From Rhodoferax sp. (lineage in GTDB: Bacteria > Pseudomonadota > Gammaproteobacteria > Burkholderiales > Burkholderiaceae_C), in NCBI RefSeq assembly GCF_013297935.1, contig NZ_JAAFIX010000002.1, forward strand, positions 1 through 64,000: a stretch of DNA of 64,000 bases. The letters run 5' to 3'. Positions within the stretch are counted from its first letter, which is position 1. Each line of letters opens with the position of its first letter. Positions 33,994 to 44,266 of the stretch are shown in pieces. The notes beneath the pieces were generated by a model. It did no database searches, was not told the DNA's origin, and saw only the letters and a program-made list of their open reading frames with translations. Made by a program: the position numbers and the translations under genes.

Positions 33994-35145
33994 TTGAGCA
34001 GTTCAAGCACACCGGAGGCTCTAAGGCAGTTAGGTTGTGCGATCACGCTGGCCAAATTGGGTCTGCAAATTACCAACCCGAACCCCAGCATTGGCTGCCT
34101 CTTTGCTGATGATTCAGGTGACATTGTCGGCCAAGGCCACACCCAACGCGCCGGCGGCCCGCACGCCGAAGTTATGGCCTTACGGGATGCTGCTGAAAAA
34201 GGTCACTCCGTCGTCGGCGCCACGGCCTATGTCACCTTGGAGCCCTGCTCTCACCACGGTCGCACCGGGCCGTGTTGCGACGCGCTGATCCAAGCGGGTA
34301 TTAAAAAAGTCGTGGCTACCAACCTGGACCCTAACCCACTGGTGGCGGGTAATGGCTTTGCCAAGCTGCGCGCTGCAGGTGTGGAGGTGGAGGTGCTGCC
34401 GCCTGACCACCCACTGGCGATTCAATCGCGCGAACTCAACATCGGGTTCTTTAGCCGCATGATCCGCAAGACTCCGTGGGTGCGCATGAAAGTGGCGGCC
34501 TCGTTGGATGGAACCACCGCACTCGACAACGGTGCCAGCCAGTGGATTACCGGGCCCGAGGCACGCGCGGATGGTCATGCTTGGCGCGCGCGGTCGTGCG
34601 CCATTCTCACCGGCATTGGCACCGTGCTGGCCGACCGGCCCCGCTTAGATGTGCGCCTGGTTGACACACCGCGGCAACCCCACCTGGTGGTGGTAGACAG
34701 CAAGCTGGAAACCCCGCTAGATGCTCCTTTTTTCGTAGCAGGTCGCGCAGTATTTATATACGCCGCAGCCCGAAACGACACTAAACAAGCTGCCCTGGAG
34801 GCACTGGGTGCTACCGTGATTTTGATGCCTGCGCGCAACGCAGCAGGCCAGCCCACCGGCAAAGTAGACCTGCGCGCCATGTTGGCGGACCTCGGCCGCC
34901 GCGAGATCAATGAGCTGCATGTGGAGGCTGGCTTCAAGCTCAATGGTTCGCTGGTGCGCGAGGGTCTGGTAGATGAGTTTGTGGTGTACCTCGCCCCCAA
35001 GCTATTGGGTCAGGGCGCGGGCATGTTTCACATCGGCCCCTTTACCGAGCTTCGCCAAGGAACCGCGTTGGACTTCAAATCCACCGAGATGGTGGGCCCG
35101 GACCTGCGCGTGGTCGCTCGCGTGCTGGGGCGCGACCAGTTCTAG
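33994..35145 (+). CDS. ribD: bifunctional diaminohydroxyphosphoribosylaminopyrimidine deaminase/reductase
   Basis: GPHAEVMAL, TLEPCSHHGRTGPCCDALI, ASLDGTTALDNGASQWITG; likely TTG start at 33994. Confidence 0.93.
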   Translation: MSSSSTPEALRQLGCAITLAKLGLQITNPNPSIGCLFADDSGDIVGQGHTQRAGGPHAEVMALRDAAEKGHSVVGATAYVTLEPCSHHGRTGPCCDALIQAGIKKVVATNLDPNPLVAGNGFAKLRAAGVEVEVLPPDHPLAIQSRELNIGFFSRMIRKTPWVRMKVAASLDGTTALDNGASQWITGPEARADGHAWRARSCAILTGIGTVLADRPRLDVRLVDTPRQPHLVVVDSKLETPLDAPFFVAGRAVFIYAAARNDTKQAALEALGATVILMPARNAAGQPTGKVDLRAMLADLGRREINELHVEAGFKLNGSLVREGLVDEFVVYLAPKLLGQGAGMFHIGPFTELRQGTALDFKSTEMVGPDLRVVARVLGRDQF

Positions 35146-35199
35146 GGTTTTGCGGGGGAGGCTCGTTCTGCCCTGCCCTTTCCCTGCGAAAATGCGCCC

Positions 35200-35826
35200 A
35201 TGTTTACAGGCATCATCACCGGCGTTGGCCGCATTTCCGCCGCCCAGGCTCTGGGCGAAACCACAACCCACGGCAAGCGCCTGACCATCGAGGCGCCGGT
35301 CGGCTATTTAGATGATGTGGGCTTGGGCGACAGCATTGCGCTCAATGGTGCCTGCATGACGGTCACCACCTTCAACGTGGCCACACAGCAATTCACCATC
35401 GACATTTCGGCGGAGTCCCTGGATAAGACTGCCGGGCTGGATGCCTTGGGCCCCATCAATCTTGAAAAGGCCTTGCGCGCCCATGACCGCTTGGGCGGGC
35501 ACTTGGTGTCCGGCCATGTGGATGGCATGGGGTTAGTGAGCCACTTTGCCCAAGTGGGCGAGAGCTGGGAGCTGAGGATTGTGGCGCCCAAAAGTCTGGG
35601 CAAATATCTGGCCTACAAAGGCTCTATCACCGTGAACGGTGTGAGTTTGACCGTGAACCGGATTGCCGACATTGCAGAAGGCTGCGAAGTAAGCATCAAC
35701 CTGATTCCCCACACCGTGGACAACACGGCCTTGCACACCTTGGTAGCCGGAAAAAAGGTCAACCTGGAGATTGACCTGATCGCGCGCTATGTGGAGCGCA
35801 TGATGACCGCTCCCGCGGCCACCTGA
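35200..35826 (+). CDS. ribE: riboflavin synthase (alpha)
   Basis: [47 protein letters not shown]. Confidence 0.95.
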   Translation: MFTGIITGVGRISAAQALGETTTHGKRLTIEAPVGYLDDVGLGDSIALNGACMTVTTFNVATQQFTIDISAESLDKTAGLDALGPINLEKALRAHDRLGGHLVSGHVDGMGLVSHFAQVGESWELRIVAPKSLGKYLAYKGSITVNGVSLTVNRIADIAEGCEVSINLIPHTVDNTALHTLVAGKKVNLEIDLIARYVERMMTAPAAT

Positions 35827-35836
35827 CACCGCTGAA

Positions 35837-36523
35837 TCAGAACTCCAGCGTTTTGACACCGCTGGCAGTGCCCAACAAGCACACTTGGGCACGCTGGTAG
35901 GCGAACACACCCACGGTAACCACACCGGGCCACTGACTCACTTCGGCCTCAAAGGCCAGCGGGTCGGTAATTTGCAGGCCGGTCACATCCACAATCCATT
36001 GGCCGTTGTCGGTCACCAGCGGCTTGCCGTCCTTCTGGCGCACCTTGCCAACGCCGCCCTTGGCGGCAAACTGGGCGATCACGCGCTGCGTTGCCATGGG
36101 AATGACCTCGACCGGCAGCGGGAACTTGCCCAGCGTTTGCACCAGCTTGGACTCATCCGCAATGCACACAAACTTGGCGCTTTGGGCGGCCACAATCTTC
36201 TCGCGGGTCAGCGCGGCACCGCCGCCTTTGACCATATTGCCGGCGCCGTCAATCTCATCTGCACCGTCGATGTAGACCGAGAGCTTGTCGACTTCGTTGC
36301 TGTCAAACACCGTAATACCCAGCGCCTGCAAGCGCTCGGTGCTGGCCACCGAGCTGGACACCGCGCCTTTGATCTGGTCTTTCATGGTGGCCAGTGCGTC
36401 AATGAACTTGTTGACGGTAGAGCCGGTGCCCACGCCCACAATCTCGCCGGGCACCACATATTGCAGGGCGGCCTGGCCGACCAGGGTTTTGAGTTCGTCT
36501 TGGCTGAGGGTGGGTGTGGTCAT
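35837..36523 (-). CDS. rpiA: ribose-5-phosphate isomerase A
   Basis: [76 protein letters not shown]-track N-terminal extension is spurious. Confidence 0.95.
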   Translation of the reverse strand: MTTPTLSQDELKTLVGQAALQYVVPGEIVGVGTGSTVNKFIDALATMKDQIKGAVSSSVASTERLQALGITVFDSNEVDKLSVYIDGADEIDGAGNMVKGGGAALTREKIVAAQSAKFVCIADESKLVQTLGKFPLPVEVIPMATQRVIAQFAAKGGVGKVRQKDGKPLVTDNGQWIVDVTGLQITDPLAFEAEVSQWPGVVTVGVFAYQRAQVCLLGTASGVKTLEF

Positions 36524-36568
36524 GGGGGACAATCCGAGGGTTTGAAATCTGAAAGCAGGAATTATCCG

Positions 36569-37648
36569 ATGTCTCTGGTGCCCTACGCCCTCGCCCGCCG
36601 CGTTTTGTTCAATCTGGACCCTGAAGTCGCCCACGACATCACCATGGCCGGCCTGGCTGCCAGCCAAGGCAACCCGCTCAAACTGGCCTACTGCAACAGC
36701 CGGGTGGACGACCCGGTCACCATCGCAGGCCTGAAGTTTCCCAACCGCGTAGGCATGGCCGCCGGCCTGGACAAAAACGCCCGCTGCATTGACGGCTTGG
36801 GTGCCATGGGATTTGGCTTTGTGGAGGTCGGCACCGTCACCCCCTTGGCCCAGCCCGGCAACCCTAAACCGCGCATGTTTCGCCTGCCCGACGCCAACGC
36901 CCTGATTAACCGCCTCGGGTTCAACAACCACGGGCTGGATGCCTTTCTTGCCAATGTGCAGCGCTCCGCTCTGCGCCAGAGCAAAAACCCGTCACTGCTG
37001 CTGGGCCTGAACATCGGCAAAAACGCGGCGACCCCCATCGAAAAAGCCACCGACGATTACCTGATCTGCCTGGACGGCGTGTACCCGCATGCGGACTACA
37101 TCACCGTCAACATCTCCAGCCCGAACACCAAAAACCTGCGTAGCCTGCAAAGCGATGAGGCGCTGGACGCCTTGCTGGGCGCCATTGCCGAGCGCCGTGA
37201 ACAGCTGGCGCAGAAACATGGCCAGCGCAAACCCATCTTTTTAAAAATTGCCCCTGATCTCGAAGCCGACCAGGTCGCCGTGATTGCCGCCACCCTGCAG
37301 CGCTACGGCACCGACAGTGCCGGCAAAGTGAACAACGCCTGGGGCGTGATCGGAACCAACACCACCTTGTCGCGCGAAGCCGTGAAGGGCATGCCCCACT
37401 GCGACGAGGCGGGCGGGCTATCGGGCGCGCCGGTGCTGGCCAAAAGCAATGCCGTCATTGGCCAGCTGCGCGCGGCGCTGGGGAAAGACTTTCCCATCAT
37501 CGGCGTGGGCGGCATCATGAGTGCGGCCGATGCGGTGAGCAAAATCCAAGCGGGTGCGGATGCGGTGCAGATCTACACCGGCCTGATTTATGCAGGGCCC
37601 CAGCTGGTCAAAGATGCAGCCACCGCCATCAAAAACATGAAGAATTAA
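36569..37648 (+). CDS. pyrD: quinone-dependent dihydroorotate dehydrogenase
   Basis: [64 protein letters not shown]-track extension over rpiA is spurious. Confidence 0.96.
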   Translation: MSLVPYALARRVLFNLDPEVAHDITMAGLAASQGNPLKLAYCNSRVDDPVTIAGLKFPNRVGMAAGLDKNARCIDGLGAMGFGFVEVGTVTPLAQPGNPKPRMFRLPDANALINRLGFNNHGLDAFLANVQRSALRQSKNPSLLLGLNIGKNAATPIEKATDDYLICLDGVYPHADYITVNISSPNTKNLRSLQSDEALDALLGAIAERREQLAQKHGQRKPIFLKIAPDLEADQVAVIAATLQRYGTDSAGKVNNAWGVIGTNTTLSREAVKGMPHCDEAGGLSGAPVLAKSNAVIGQLRAALGKDFPIIGVGGIMSAADAVSKIQAGADAVQIYTGLIYAGPQLVKDAATAIKNMKN

Positions 37649-37696
37649 GCTCTAGCCCCCGCAGAATATGCGGGGAGCGCTATCTTTTATATAGCG
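37649..37696. repeat. intergenic copy of dispersed ~48 bp repeat
   Basis: gctctagcccccgcagaatatgcggggagcgctatcttttatatagc. Confidence 0.75.
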
Positions 37697-37698
37697 GC

Positions 37699-38568
37699 TT
37701 ACGGCTCTATCGCCAGACCCAAGACCTTGGCACCATCGCCAATGGTGCCCAGGAAAGTGCCTTTGCCGGTTTGCAAATCGAGGCTGTACAAGCGGGTGGT
37801 CGCATGCGATTTCAGCCGCACTGCCGCGTAGGCCGCGCCGCTCACGTCGGCAATGTCCATGCTGGCGTCCGTCATGTCCGCCACGCCGATCGCCCCCACG
37901 CTGAACAACTGGCCGGTGTTGAACGACACCACCGGCTGCACGCCTTCGGCAGAACCCATGGTCACCAAGTAGCCGCCGTTGCGGTCGATGGCGAAGTTGG
38001 TGGTGAGTTTGTCGTCTTTCTTGTTGTAGGTGTAGGCCGCAGCCACAACCTCCGGCTTTACCCCCACGCGGCGGTCACCCGTGGCGTAAAAAGGCGCTGG
38101 ATCGGTAGCGGCGAGCGCGCCGGTGTCCGGGTGCAATCGAACGTTTTGGCCACTGCTGCTCATGACCCGGATACGGTCCGCAACCGGGTTGAAATCCACC
38201 CCCAAAGCGTCGCCCAAGAGCGAAACCGCAGGGCTGGCCCCCACCGGTTTGAGTACTCCGGTGCCGGTATCCACGGTGTAGAGCCGGCCGGACTTGGCCA
38301 AAGCAAACAGCACCCCTTTGGCAATGCGGTAGTCAATACCCACCAGAGTGTCCCCGGCAGCCAATCCACTGAGCTGCACGCGGGTGAGCACTTTGGTGGG
38401 CTGGCCCGCATTGAGCGTTAGCAGCTCCAGTTTGTCGGTCACCACCTGCAAGGTTTCTTTGCGCGCTGTGCCGGGAGCATCTTGCCCTGTGGCACAACCG
38501 GCCAACATGGCGATGGCGGCGGTCACACCGCTGAGGGCCAGAAGGCGGCGGGATTGAGAGTGGTTCAT
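37699..38568 (-). CDS. DUF4394-type secreted beta-propeller-like protein
   Basis: MNHSQSRRLLALSGVTAAIAMLAGCATG lipobox; GIDYRIAKGVLFALAKSGRLYTVDTGTG, GVDFNPVADRIRVMSSSGQN. Confidence 0.8.
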   Translation of the reverse strand: MNHSQSRRLLALSGVTAAIAMLAGCATGQDAPGTARKETLQVVTDKLELLTLNAGQPTKVLTRVQLSGLAAGDTLVGIDYRIAKGVLFALAKSGRLYTVDTGTGVLKPVGASPAVSLLGDALGVDFNPVADRIRVMSSSGQNVRLHPDTGALAATDPAPFYATGDRRVGVKPEVVAAAYTYNKKDDKLTTNFAIDRNGGYLVTMGSAEGVQPVVSFNTGQLFSVGAIGVADMTDASMDIADVSGAAYAAVRLKSHATTRLYSLDLQTGKGTFLGTIGDGAKVLGLAIEP

Positions 38569-38587
38569 CAGACTTTTCCTTTCAAGA

Positions 38588-39694
38588 TCACAAGTTTTCT
38601 TCGGCCAACAGAGCCACATGGTCAGCGATAGCGAGGGCACTGGTCAAGCCGGGCGACTCGATACCGAACAAGTTAATCCATCCGCGCACACCGTGCTCAG
38701 CTGCGGTTTGAATCACAAAGTCGGCCGCCGGTTCCGTGGGGCCGGATATTTTGGGTCGCATACCGGCATAGGCCGGCTGCAGCGCTCCGTCCGGCAGAGC
38801 CGGCCAATAGCGGCGAATAGCGTCATAAAACGCGTCACCGCGCGCAGGGTCAACGGCCAGGTCAGCCGCGTGCGCGACCCACTCCACGTCGGGACCGAAT
38901 CGGGCCCGCCCTCCTAGATCGAGGGTGAGGTGCACGCCCAGTCCGGCAGCCTCAGGCATCGGGTACACGAGGTGGCTGAAAGGGCTGCGCCCGGCCAAGG
39001 TGAAATAGCTGCCCTTGGCGTAGCGAGCGACCGGAATGGCCTCTGCGCGCATGCCAGCGCACTTGCGCGCCACATCGCATGCGTGCAAACCAGCCGCGTT
39101 GACCACCGTTTTGGCGTGGAGTTGCGTGCCATCATTTGCTACTAAATATATAGCGCCTTGCGCATATTCTGCTTGGGCTAATGGCGAATTTAGTGCCAAA
39201 ACACCGCCTCGGGCCTCCATGTCCCCCAAGAGCGAAACCATTAAGGCGTGGCTATCCAAAATGCCTGTGCTGGGAGACCACAGCGCCCCCACGCAGCGCA
39301 GTTCGGGCTCCATGGCAGCCACCTGCTCCGCACTCAACAAGGTCAGGTCATGCACACCATTGGCGTTGGCCTGCTCGCGCAAGTGCAGCAAAGAGGCCAT
39401 TTGCTCGATGCGTGTTGCCACGATCAGCTTGCCGCAACGCGTGAAGGGCAAGTGCCGCTCTTCGAGATAGGCATACAACTGCTGTTTACCTTGAACGCAC
39501 AGCTTGGCTTTCAAGGAGTTCGGAGGGTAGTAAATCCCCGCGTGAATCACCTCGCTGTTGCGGGCACTGGTTTCGGTTCCAAACGCTTCGCAGGCTTCCA
39601 GCACCAGCACATCGCGCCCGGCAAGCGCCAGTCGCCGGGCGACTGCCAGCCCGACCACACCCGCACCCACCACCACGCAATCGACACGCTCCAT
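38588..39694 (-). CDS. FAD-dependent oxidoreductase (L-2-hydroxyglutarate oxidase/DAO-like)
   Basis: [56 protein letters not shown]. Confidence 0.85.
   Translation of the reverse strand: MERVDCVVVGAGVVGLAVARRLALAGRDVLVLEACEAFGTETSARNSEVIHAGIYYPPNSLKAKLCVQGKQQLYAYLEERHLPFTRCGKLIVATRIEQMASLLHLREQANANGVHDLTLLSAEQVAAMEPELRCVGALWSPSTGILDSHALMVSLLGDMEARGGVLALNSPLAQAEYAQGAIYLVANDGTQLHAKTVVNAAGLHACDVARKCAGMRAEAIPVARYAKGSYFTLAGRSPFSHLVYPMPEAAGLGVHLTLDLGGRARFGPDVEWVAHAADLAVDPARGDAFYDAIRRYWPALPDGALQPAYAGMRPKISGPTEPAADFVIQTAAEHGVRGWINLFGIESPGLTSALAIADHVALLAEENL
39137..39186 (-). repeat. dispersed ~48 bp repeat inside oxidoreductase gene
   Basis: cattagcccaagcagaatatgcgcaaggcgctatatatttagtagcaaa. Confidence 0.7.
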
Positions 39695-39698
39695 CGCT

Positions 39699-40145
39699 TT
39701 AAGGGCTCACAGGTGTATTGGCCCGCGCCAGGTAGGCACTGGACTCCGGGGCGTCCATACCAAAGGTCAGTGCCACCGTCCCTTCGCCGTTCTGACCGAA
39801 GGCATAGCCTTTCACTTCATTGACCATGACAAACTGCATGCCGAACACTGCACCATCGCTGCAGCGCATGTCCATGGCGCCGGCATTCATGCGAGTGAAC
39901 CGCAAGGCGCCAGCACAGCGTGCGGGGTTTCCAGTGCCAGAAAAGTTCAAGTCGCCGGTGCGATCAGGGCGCAGCCTTACCGAGCCCTCCAGCCGTTGAC
40001 CGGACACCTGCATTTGCCCCTGCAAGGTCGAGGAGGCCAGCGTCCAGCCCACGTTTTCTACCGCCGCGCACCCTGAGAGCAACAACGCTGCGCCCAACAG
40101 CTTTACCGGGGTCCACATCGCGCTGTGTATAAAGACTGGATTCAT
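39699..40145 (-). CDS. hypothetical lipoprotein
   Basis: [18 protein letters not shown] lipobox. Confidence 0.6.
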   Translation of the reverse strand: MNPVFIHSAMWTPVKLLGAALLLSGCAAVENVGWTLASSTLQGQMQVSGQRLEGSVRLRPDRTGDLNFSGTGNPARCAGALRFTRMNAGAMDMRCSDGAVFGMQFVMVNEVKGYAFGQNGEGTVALTFGMDAPESSAYLARANTPVSP

Positions 40146-40287
40146 TCAACATTCCCCGGAGCTGGCGCATAAAGGGCCGATGTACTATCTTAGCGACGCG
40201 GGTCACACGTTTGCAGGAGATTAGCAGCCGACTGACAGCGCATTTCCTCTACTGCAACACGGAGGCCTTGCCTCAGGAGCGATACGT

Positions 40288-41334
40288 TTGAGCCATGACA
40301 ACCCCTTCTCCGCCGCTGCAGCCACGGCACTGGCACCATCCATCGCCCGACGTGGGTGGTTCAAGGCCTTCACCGGGCTTTTGGCCCTGGCAGCGGCGCT
40401 GGTAGCACTGTATTTCGCGGGTCCGCGCAACGAGTTCGGCCCCGCATCAGCCACTCCCCGGGCGCAGGCTCCGCAAGACTTGGCAGCACTGGACGCATGG
40501 CTCGCAGCCCAAGAGGCCCAAGTTCCCGACATCCGGCCCGGCAATGCTAAAGGCATCGTGTGGGCCCAGGCTCCCGGGCAGCGCACCCCGTGGGCGGTCG
40601 TGTACCTGCATGGCTTTTCAGCAAGCCGCCTAGAGACAGCCCCACTCACCGATCAAGTGGCCCGGGCCTTGGGTGCCAATGTGTACTACGCCCGACTCAC
40701 CGGACACGGCCAGAACAGCGCCGCCATGGGGGACGCCCGGGTACAAGACTGGCTGGCAGACGCCCAAGAGGCGCTTTCTATCGGGCGGCAATTGGGAGAG
40801 AAAGTGCTCGTAATCAGCTGCTCCACAGGTGCCACATTAGCCACTTGGCTGGAGACCAATGGCGCGGCCACAGGGGTGGCTGGGCATGTTTTTGTGTCGC
40901 CGAATTTCGGCCCTAAAGATGAACGGGCAGACCTGATCAACGGGCCCTGGGGGCACCGCATTGCGTATGCCATATTGGGCGATGAGCGTCGCTGGACGCC
41001 GGATAGCGAGGCTGAGAAGCAGGCCTGGACATCCAGCTACCCTACCCGCAGCTTGTTTCCCATGATGGCGCTGGTGAAGGCAACCCGGGAGAGTGCGCTA
41101 GAGCGGTTCGCGGTTCCGGTCATGGTTTTGTACAGCCCCAAGGACCAGACGGTGGAGCCCCGCTTGACGAAGGACGCCGTGTCGCGCTTCAGCTCCACCA
41201 ACAAGCAACTCGTGCAAGTGGACTACAGTGAATCAAAGGGGCAGCATGTGCTCGCGGGCGCCATCAAGGCCCCCACGGCTACAGCGCCCATGGCCCAAAG
41301 TATTGTGAACTGGACTCGAACCCTCGGACCATGA
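40288..41334 (+). CDS. alpha/beta hydrolase
   Basis: AVVYLHGFSASRLETAPLTDQVARAL, SCSTGATL. Confidence 0.8.
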   Translation: MSHDNPFSAAAATALAPSIARRGWFKAFTGLLALAAALVALYFAGPRNEFGPASATPRAQAPQDLAALDAWLAAQEAQVPDIRPGNAKGIVWAQAPGQRTPWAVVYLHGFSASRLETAPLTDQVARALGANVYYARLTGHGQNSAAMGDARVQDWLADAQEALSIGRQLGEKVLVISCSTGATLATWLETNGAATGVAGHVFVSPNFGPKDERADLINGPWGHRIAYAILGDERRWTPDSEAEKQAWTSSYPTRSLFPMMALVKATRESALERFAVPVMVLYSPKDQTVEPRLTKDAVSRFSSTNKQLVQVDYSESKGQHVLAGAIKAPTATAPMAQSIVNWTRTLGP

Positions 41335-42011
41335 CGACCTCAAGCACCACCGACACCCCTCAAGATAGCCAAGATGTTTTGCGCCTTCCCTTGCGCAAGC
41401 TGGGCCTGCGCTCCGGCATGGCACTACAAACGCGGCGCCTGGTAGAAGGGACCAGCAAAACAGAGGCCCAGTTCTTCGGGGCCATTGAGGGCAAGGGCGT
41501 CATGGTGGGACCTGCCAGCTCGGAGGCCGTGCAAACCGGCCTCAGTACCGGCGAGGTCTGCGTCGTGCGGGGCTTCACCGGACAGTATGAGTTTTCATTT
41601 GTGAGCCGGGTGCTTCAGACCTTTGAAGCGCCTTTTGCCTATGCCTTGCTAGCCTACCCAGCCCAAGTGGATGCCAAACAGGTGCGCCAGTCCATGCGGA
41701 CCAAGGTCGCCTGGCCGGCGGAGCTCGGCACGGCGCAAGGGAGTAACTACGAAGTGGTCGCCCTGGCAGATCTGAGCCCTCAAGGTGCCATGGTCCGGGC
41801 CGACAAGCCTCTGGGAAATGTGGGGGACGCTGTCACCCTGCGTTTGCGAGCCGAGACAGAGGCGGCACTCGTGCAATTGGAGCTCGAAGCCAAGTTATGC
41901 CATCACAGCTGCCCGCCGGGGGGCAACCAATATGTCGCCGGCATGTCTTTTCAAAGAATTGCGGCCGATGACCTGGTGAAACTGCACTACCTGGTGAGTT
42001 TGGCGTCGTAA
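41331..42011 (+). CDS. PilZ-domain/flagellar-brake-like protein
   Basis: YALLAYPAQVDAKQVRQSMRTKVAWPAEL...LADLSPQGAMV (PilZ-like RxxxR and D-S-x-G). Confidence 0.65.
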   Translation: MTTSSTTDTPQDSQDVLRLPLRKLGLRSGMALQTRRLVEGTSKTEAQFFGAIEGKGVMVGPASSEAVQTGLSTGEVCVVRGFTGQYEFSFVSRVLQTFEAPFAYALLAYPAQVDAKQVRQSMRTKVAWPAELGTAQGSNYEVVALADLSPQGAMVRADKPLGNVGDAVTLRLRAETEAALVQLELEAKLCHHSCPPGGNQYVAGMSFQRIAADDLVKLHYLVSLAS

Positions 42012-42085
42012 TACTTATTTAACGGCTGGGCAATGGAAATAAAAAAGCCCACAAAGAGTGGGCTTTGATTCGTGCAGGACAGGCG

Positions 42086-42385
42086 TCATGCAATAAGGTA
42101 ATCTGCCTTATTCTTGCCCGCAAGCCACTTAGGTGCAAGGCCACGCCCGCTCCATGTGTTGCCAGTAACCGGGTCGCGGTATTTGGCTGCAACCTTGTTA
42201 GTTACTTTTTCGGCGGTCTTTACACGGCGTGCAACACCGCCAAATACATCTTCAACGGTCAGCCCATGCTCTTGCACAAGTGCTTTAACTTGTGCAATGG
42301 CTGCAGCAAGCTCAGTGTGGCGCAGTTGAGTGATCTGATTTTCAAGCGCTTCTTTTTGCGCAATAAGGTCTTTGAGGGTAGTCAC
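42086..42385 (-). CDS. H-NS-family nucleoid protein
   Basis: VAAKYRDPVTGNTWSGRGLAPKWLAG DNA-binding motif. Confidence 0.92.
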   Translation of the reverse strand: MTTLKDLIAQKEALENQITQLRHTELAAAIAQVKALVQEHGLTVEDVFGGVARRVKTAEKVTNKVAAKYRDPVTGNTWSGRGLAPKWLAGKNKADYLIA

Positions 42386-42844
42386 AGTTTGTGGGTCCAG
42401 TATTTAGTACAACTGAATTATAGTTTCTCTGCTTAAAAAAATCACCCCAAGTTTGTAAGCAACGTATTTATTCGAGCCTATGCGTCGTTAGTATCGCCAA
42501 ATACTCTACCCATTACTCATAAGCAGGTCGCACCGAAGAAAATCACCTATCCCGCTATGTAATGCCATAGAGGTTTACACCACTCAGTAAACAAATATGA
42601 AGTGTTCGCCCGCCATGCGGTAGCGCCACCGTCAACATTTCTCCCATGCCACTTTCAAGGCTGGTTGCTGGTGCTGTGGCAGCAATGCCATACCGCATGG
42701 TGTAAGTCACTGTGCCGTAAAAATTTTAGTAATCGCAATCGCCTAGTGCTGGCTTTTGGACCTTGTGCGTCAAGCGCGACAAATTTGCGTCAAAAAGTCT
42801 TCTCAAGACACACACAAACATTGCATTTGTGGACAAGCCAAAGA

Positions 42845-42879
42845 AAAAGCCTTCTAAATCAACGATTTAGAAGGCTTTT
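42845..42879 (-). terminator. hairpin terminator downstream of truncated tRNA
   Basis: aaaagccttctaaatc-aac-gatttagaaggctttt perfect hairpin. Confidence 0.8.
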
Positions 42880-42882
42880 AAT

Positions 42883-42932
42883 TGGTGGGCGATGCAAGTT
42901 TCGAACTTGCGACCCCTGCAGTGTGAATGCAG
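42883..42932 (-). other. tRNA-Val(CAC) 3'-half remnant (putative att site)
   Basis: Minus strand CTGCATTCACACTGCAGGGGTCGCAAGTTCGAAACTTGCATCGCCCACCA: anticodon arm, T arm, acceptor 3' strand and CCA present; D arm and 5' acceptor absent. Confidence 0.82.
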
Positions 42933-43366
42933 TTTAGCCCAAACCCACCTCAACTCCCCAGAGGGGGAACCTCCACCCACACCCCCTCCAAACCACCCCA
43001 ATCCCACCCAAATTACACTGGGAATTACACCGGACCATCGCGCATTTGCACTGGAAGATCGAGTGACCGTCGCGCATGCGCTGCACTGCGTCTTTGTCCC
43101 GGGAAACACCCCGGACCGGGAAACGATCAAGGTCCTTGACTGGATTTTTCGGCGCTATGGCATGAAAAAAATGTCCCAGGCGACCCGGAAAATACCGGCC
43201 GGTATTTGGCGCGCGATGTACTCAATTTTTGGTAATGACCTGCGAAAAAGCAGCGACAGGCGGCTGCATGCGCTACTTGATCGCTTTGATGCGGAAAATT
43301 CCGCAAATTCAGCAGCTGCCGCAATCACGGCTGTACTGTCCGACGAACCGAAAACGTCTTAAAACC

Positions 43367-43810
43367 ATGCACTTTCACGAGTACGACTTATGGGCCCGCC
43401 TGGTCCAGGCCAACGCCGCCTGGAAGCGGCTTCCGGGCTTCACGGCTGATGAAAAAAGTGAGCTTGAATATTGGCTCAGCACGCTTTATGGTCACATTTG
43501 CGTGTACCACGGCGACCCACTCCGACGCGGTCACCCAAAACACACATATGTCGAAGACGCGCTTCAAGAGCCCGTCTCTGCACTCAAGCCCACCATTCTC
43601 GACATCGGACTTGGATACATCGACGCCGTTTTAATCGGACCCGTTGATCTCGTAATCGAAATTCTCGCCGCTGACCCGAGGCTCATGGCTGCAGCACGAA
43701 GTCGAGCATTTTGCGGTTCCGTGGGGGATGCGTGGATTGGCCACGTCGGCCAGGTCGTATCCCTTGTAGATGCGCACTCTGCGCGGCGGGCGATGGAGGG
43801 CGTGCTGTGA
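43367..43810 (+). CDS. hypothetical protein
   Basis: Uninterrupted ORF MHFHEYDLWARLVQANAAWKRLPGF..., followed by overlapping GTG-start ORF. Confidence 0.5.
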   Translation: MHFHEYDLWARLVQANAAWKRLPGFTADEKSELEYWLSTLYGHICVYHGDPLRRGHPKHTYVEDALQEPVSALKPTILDIGLGYIDAVLIGPVDLVIEILAADPRLMAAARSRAFCGSVGDAWIGHVGQVVSLVDAHSARRAMEGVL

Positions 43811-44049
43811 CCACCGACCACATCCCCTTATCCCTGGCGCATCGCTGCGTGCGCCGCGTTCTGGAATTCCGCGACATCGACGAATGGGCGGAACTGTGTC
43901 TGGATGCGGTTCTTCGGGAGGGCGCAGGCCCAATGATCGAAGCCGCCAGGCTGTACATGCCGCTTGGGCACCACCCAGAAGTCCGCACAGTGATGCGACG
44001 CGCCGCGGACAGCCGAATTGAGTGCCTAAAGCTCTTGCGCAGAATTTAG
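43807..44049 (+). CDS. hypothetical small protein
   Basis: GTG start overlapping previous stop; VTTDHIPLSLAHRCVRRVLEFRDIDEWAELC. Confidence 0.45.
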   Translation: MTTDHIPLSLAHRCVRRVLEFRDIDEWAELCLDAVLREGAGPMIEAARLYMPLGHHPEVRTVMRRAADSRIECLKLLRRI

Positions 44050-44266
44050 AGTCCAAACTCCAATTTCACTTGAAAAACATCGAAGACGTGCTTTGAATTC
44101 GCGTCTTCGCATTTCGCTCGCCTTCAGGATACAGGTGTCAAGTATTTTGAAAAAATGTTGAAAAAATACAACCCAAAAGTTTTTAGATGACATACATTTC
44201 ATTCATCGGCATCAGCTGATACCAATGCAAAACACTTGAATCATCCACATACACCGGAGAACTGAA

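Noticed and set aside
35885-36568. N-terminal extension of the pyrD ORF
   Set aside because: Antisense to rpiA; PyrD homology starts at 36569.
36524-36931. N-terminal extension of the rpiA ORF
   Set aside because: Antisense to pyrD; RpiA homology starts at [12 protein letters not shown] (36523).
42892-43044. 5' part of ORF 42892..43362 as coding
   Set aside because: Starts inside the tRNA fragment and reads through a Pro-rich low-complexity stretch; coding is doubtful before about 43045.
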